DNA of 64,000 nt from Polaribacter sp. MED152 (GTDB lineage: Bacteria; Bacteroidota; Bacteroidia; Flavobacteriales; Flavobacteriaceae): the NCBI RefSeq assembly GCF_000152945.2, contig NC_020830.1:2490501-2554500 (forward strand), written 5' to 3'. A program made the position numbers and the translations under genes. The notes under the pieces are model-generated. The model saw only the letters and a program-made list of their open reading frames with translations, made no database searches and was not told the DNA's origin. Of the stretch, positions 62,557-64,000 are shown in pieces; within the stretch, counting starts at the first letter, position 1; the number at the start of each line of letters is the position of its first letter.

Positions 62557-62570
62557 ATAAAACTATCAAA

Positions 62571-63896
62571 ATGAAGAAAATAACGTTTTTACTAGCAGCA
62601 ACCCTTTTATTTATTTCTGCTAAAACTAATGGGCAAGATGATGCAAAAAGAGAGTGTCAAATAAAGTATAACTTATTTAAAGGTGATTATACCTCTAAAA
62701 AGAACGATGACGCTTTAGTTAATTTGAATTATTTGTTAGATAACTGCCAAGATTTATCTGTAAGTATCTATCAATTGGGTTCTACTTTGGCTGAAAAACG
62801 TCTTAAAGACCCTGCATTAGCTAAAAGAATTTACGAACAAAGATTACAGTATTTTCCAAAGAAAAACCCAGCAAAGGTTCATAGTGATTATGCAACTTAT
62901 TTATTAAAAAATAAATTAGGTTCAGAAGAAGAAGTTTTTGCTTTATTAGAAAAGGCATACAGTATTGACCCTACAAAAATGGGTGTAAAAAACTTATATG
63001 TTTATTTTCAAGGAGTAACTGATAGAAATAAAGATGCAAATCCTCAAAAAGTATTCGATACTTATGATGATGTTTTGGAAAATGTAAACAAGAAATTAGA
63101 TAATTACGCAGCTCAATTAAGAAAATTAAGTGTAGATACTGTAAAGAATAAAAAGAAAATTTATGCTTACACTGTGAACTCTAAAGCTTTAGGTCAAATT
63201 GAAGGTGGTTTAGATAACATGATTTCTGAAATTGCAACTTGTGAGAGATTAGTTCCTTTATACGAAAGAGACTTTGAAGCAAATAAAACCAATTCTGTTT
63301 GGTTAAGAAGAGCGGTATCTAGAATGTTCCAAAAAGAATGTCAAGATGAACCAATGTATGAGAAGTTAGCTCAAGCATATGCAGAGGCAGCACCATCACC
63401 AGATTCATATACATTTTATGCAGGAATTTTAGAAAAGAATGGCGATGAAAGTGGAGCTGCAGCAATGAGAGAAAAAGCTTTTCAATTAGAGACAGATCCT
63501 TTAAAGAAAGCAAAGTATAAATTAAAATTTGCTCAAGCAGCGAAGTCTAAAGGACAGTTGTCTAAGGCAAGAAGTTTAGCTAGAGAAGCAATTAGTTTTA
63601 ACCCTAACTATGGTAGAGCTTATTTATTAATTGGTAGCTTATATCAATCAAGTGTAAACAGTTGTGGAGATGATGAATTCGAAAAAAGAATGGTTTATGC
63701 AGCTGCATTAAGACAAGCGCAAATTGCTGCAAGAGTAGACCCAAGTATTTCATCTACTGCTTCAAGATATATTAGAAGTTACAAAGCAAACTTACCAAGT
63801 AAAAAAGTAATTTTTACCAAAGGTGCACAAGTTGGAGCTTCACATACAATTAAATGTTGGATAGGTGAAACTGTTAAGGTTGCTTCAAGCGACTAA
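62571..63896 (+). CDS. Secreted tetratricopeptide-repeat protein
   Basis: 441 residues from MKKITFLLAATLLFISAK at 62571; an upstream open frame of 14 codons lacks signal-peptide character. Signal peptide cleaved near NGQ. Repeats of TPR type occupy residues about 35-150 (LAKRIYEQRLQYFPKKNPAK) and 270-400 (AKSKGQLSKARSLAREAISFNPNYGRAYLLIG, in part). Ends in a small C-terminal domain (HTIKCWIGETVKVASSD). Probably a periplasmic scaffold. Two bases before the next start. Confidence 0.8.
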   Translation: MKKITFLLAATLLFISAKTNGQDDAKRECQIKYNLFKGDYTSKKNDDALVNLNYLLDNCQDLSVSIYQLGSTLAEKRLKDPALAKRIYEQRLQYFPKKNPAKVHSDYATYLLKNKLGSEEEVFALLEKAYSIDPTKMGVKNLYVYFQGVTDRNKDANPQKVFDTYDDVLENVNKKLDNYAAQLRKLSVDTVKNKKKIYAYTVNSKALGQIEGGLDNMISEIATCERLVPLYERDFEANKTNSVWLRRAVSRMFQKECQDEPMYEKLAQAYAEAAPSPDSYTFYAGILEKNGDESGAAAMREKAFQLETDPLKKAKYKLKFAQAAKSKGQLSKARSLAREAISFNPNYGRAYLLIGSLYQSSVNSCGDDEFEKRMVYAAALRQAQIAARVDPSISSTASRYIRSYKANLPSKKVIFTKGAQVGASHTIKCWIGETVKVASSD

Positions 63897-63898
63897 GG

Positions 63899-64000
63899 AT
63901 GAAAAACATTTTTAAAATATTTATAAAAAGTACTGCTGTTTGTTTATTAACAGTAGTACTTTTTTCATGTTCTAACAACACTCAAAAAGCTAGAGATTTT
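63899..64000 (+). CDS. lptC: Probable LPS-export protein LptC, N-terminal fragment (cut by window end)
   Basis: Only 34 codons are visible: MKNIFKIFIKSTAVCLLTVV, then a lipobox LFSC (Cys24) and SNNTQKARDF. The call as LptC, which passes LPS across the periplasm, rests on the gene order coaX - OMP - TPR - lptC in Flavobacteriaceae and on the lipoprotein signal, not on domain sequence. Confidence 0.5.
   Translation, partial: MKNIFKIFIKSTAVCLLTVVLFSCSNNTQKARDF

Overview
The window is low-GC DNA (estimated by eye at about 30-32 %, not counted) from a member of the Bacteroidota, most probably a marine Flavobacteriaceae of the Polaribacter/Tenacibaculum type. The evidence is a contiguous gldKLMN gliding/type IX secretion cluster, an archaeal/eukaryotic-type prolyl-tRNA synthetase, Bacteroidota promoter elements of the TTG-N19/20-TAnnTTTG kind, the near absence of Shine-Dalgarno sites, DUF983 and HYC_CC_PP family proteins, a mevalonate pathway cluster, and the order miaB - sigma-54 activator - lptE - secG - groES - groEL. 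The genus is an inference; the family is fairly safe. No insertion sequence, integrase, phage gene or CRISPR array was seen, and no stretch over 300 bases lacks a gene. Layout: 1-1.5 kb holds the 3' end of proS, tRNA-Glu and rpsT. 1.5-8.9 kb (minus strand) is a purH-mreB-mreC-mreD-mrdA-rodA cell-shape and wall-elongation cluster, with a small unlisted 42-residue ORF upstream. 9-13.4 kb contains a GAF-domain protein and a plus-strand metal-handling module (HYC_CC_PP protein, TonB-dependent receptor, secreted HMA protein, membrane HMA-MauE fusion). 13.5-18.9 kb (minus) carries two large secreted MG2-like proteins, one broken by an in-frame TGA, with a small plug-like secreted protein between them. 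19-25.6 kb (minus) is groEL, groES, secG, a TPR-like protein, lptE, a sigma-54 activator and miaB. 25.8-34.1 kb (plus) has topA, a ureohydrolase-fold protein whose metal ligands are half lost, then gldK, gldL, gldM and gldN. 34.3-43.3 kb is a mixed housekeeping run: FAD oxidoreductase, DUF983, ABC-F ATPase, ACC deaminase/D-cysteine desulfhydrase-like enzyme, a glucosaminidase-LysM lipoprotein, gamma carbonic anhydrase, a Spy-like protein, an MscS channel and an EEP-family hydrolase. 43.3-47.3 kb (minus) has a FUSC transporter, a GH30 glycosidase lipoprotein, a small unknown, thiamine pyrophosphokinase and a mini MotA/ExbB-like protein. 47.5-53.6 kb (plus) has a LytS/LytTR two-component pair, then mevalonate decarboxylase, a YwqK/MORN-like protein, mevalonate kinase, a UbiA prenyltransferase and an RsuA-type pseudouridine synthase. 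53.6-59.3 kb (minus) is a complete histidine utilisation operon hutH-hutU-hutI-hutG, divergent from a LysR regulator. 60.3-64 kb has tRNA-Phe, then coaX, an outer-membrane protein, a TPR protein and the start of a probable lptC. How the parts fit: several clusters build the envelope. MreBCD/PBP2/RodA make the lateral wall; LptE and LptC serve LPS export; GldKLMN form the ion-powered core of type IX secretion, which exports gliding adhesins; SecG and GroES/GroEL serve export and folding. The hut operon turns histidine into glutamate and formamide or a related one-carbon product for nitrogen and carbon. The strongest leads for something undescribed are the likely pseudo-ureohydrolase fixed upstream of gldK, the HYC_CC_PP/TonB/HMA metal module, the MG2-like paralogues with a lost and possibly separated plug domain, and a heptad-periodic inverted repeat in the groES-groEL spacer.
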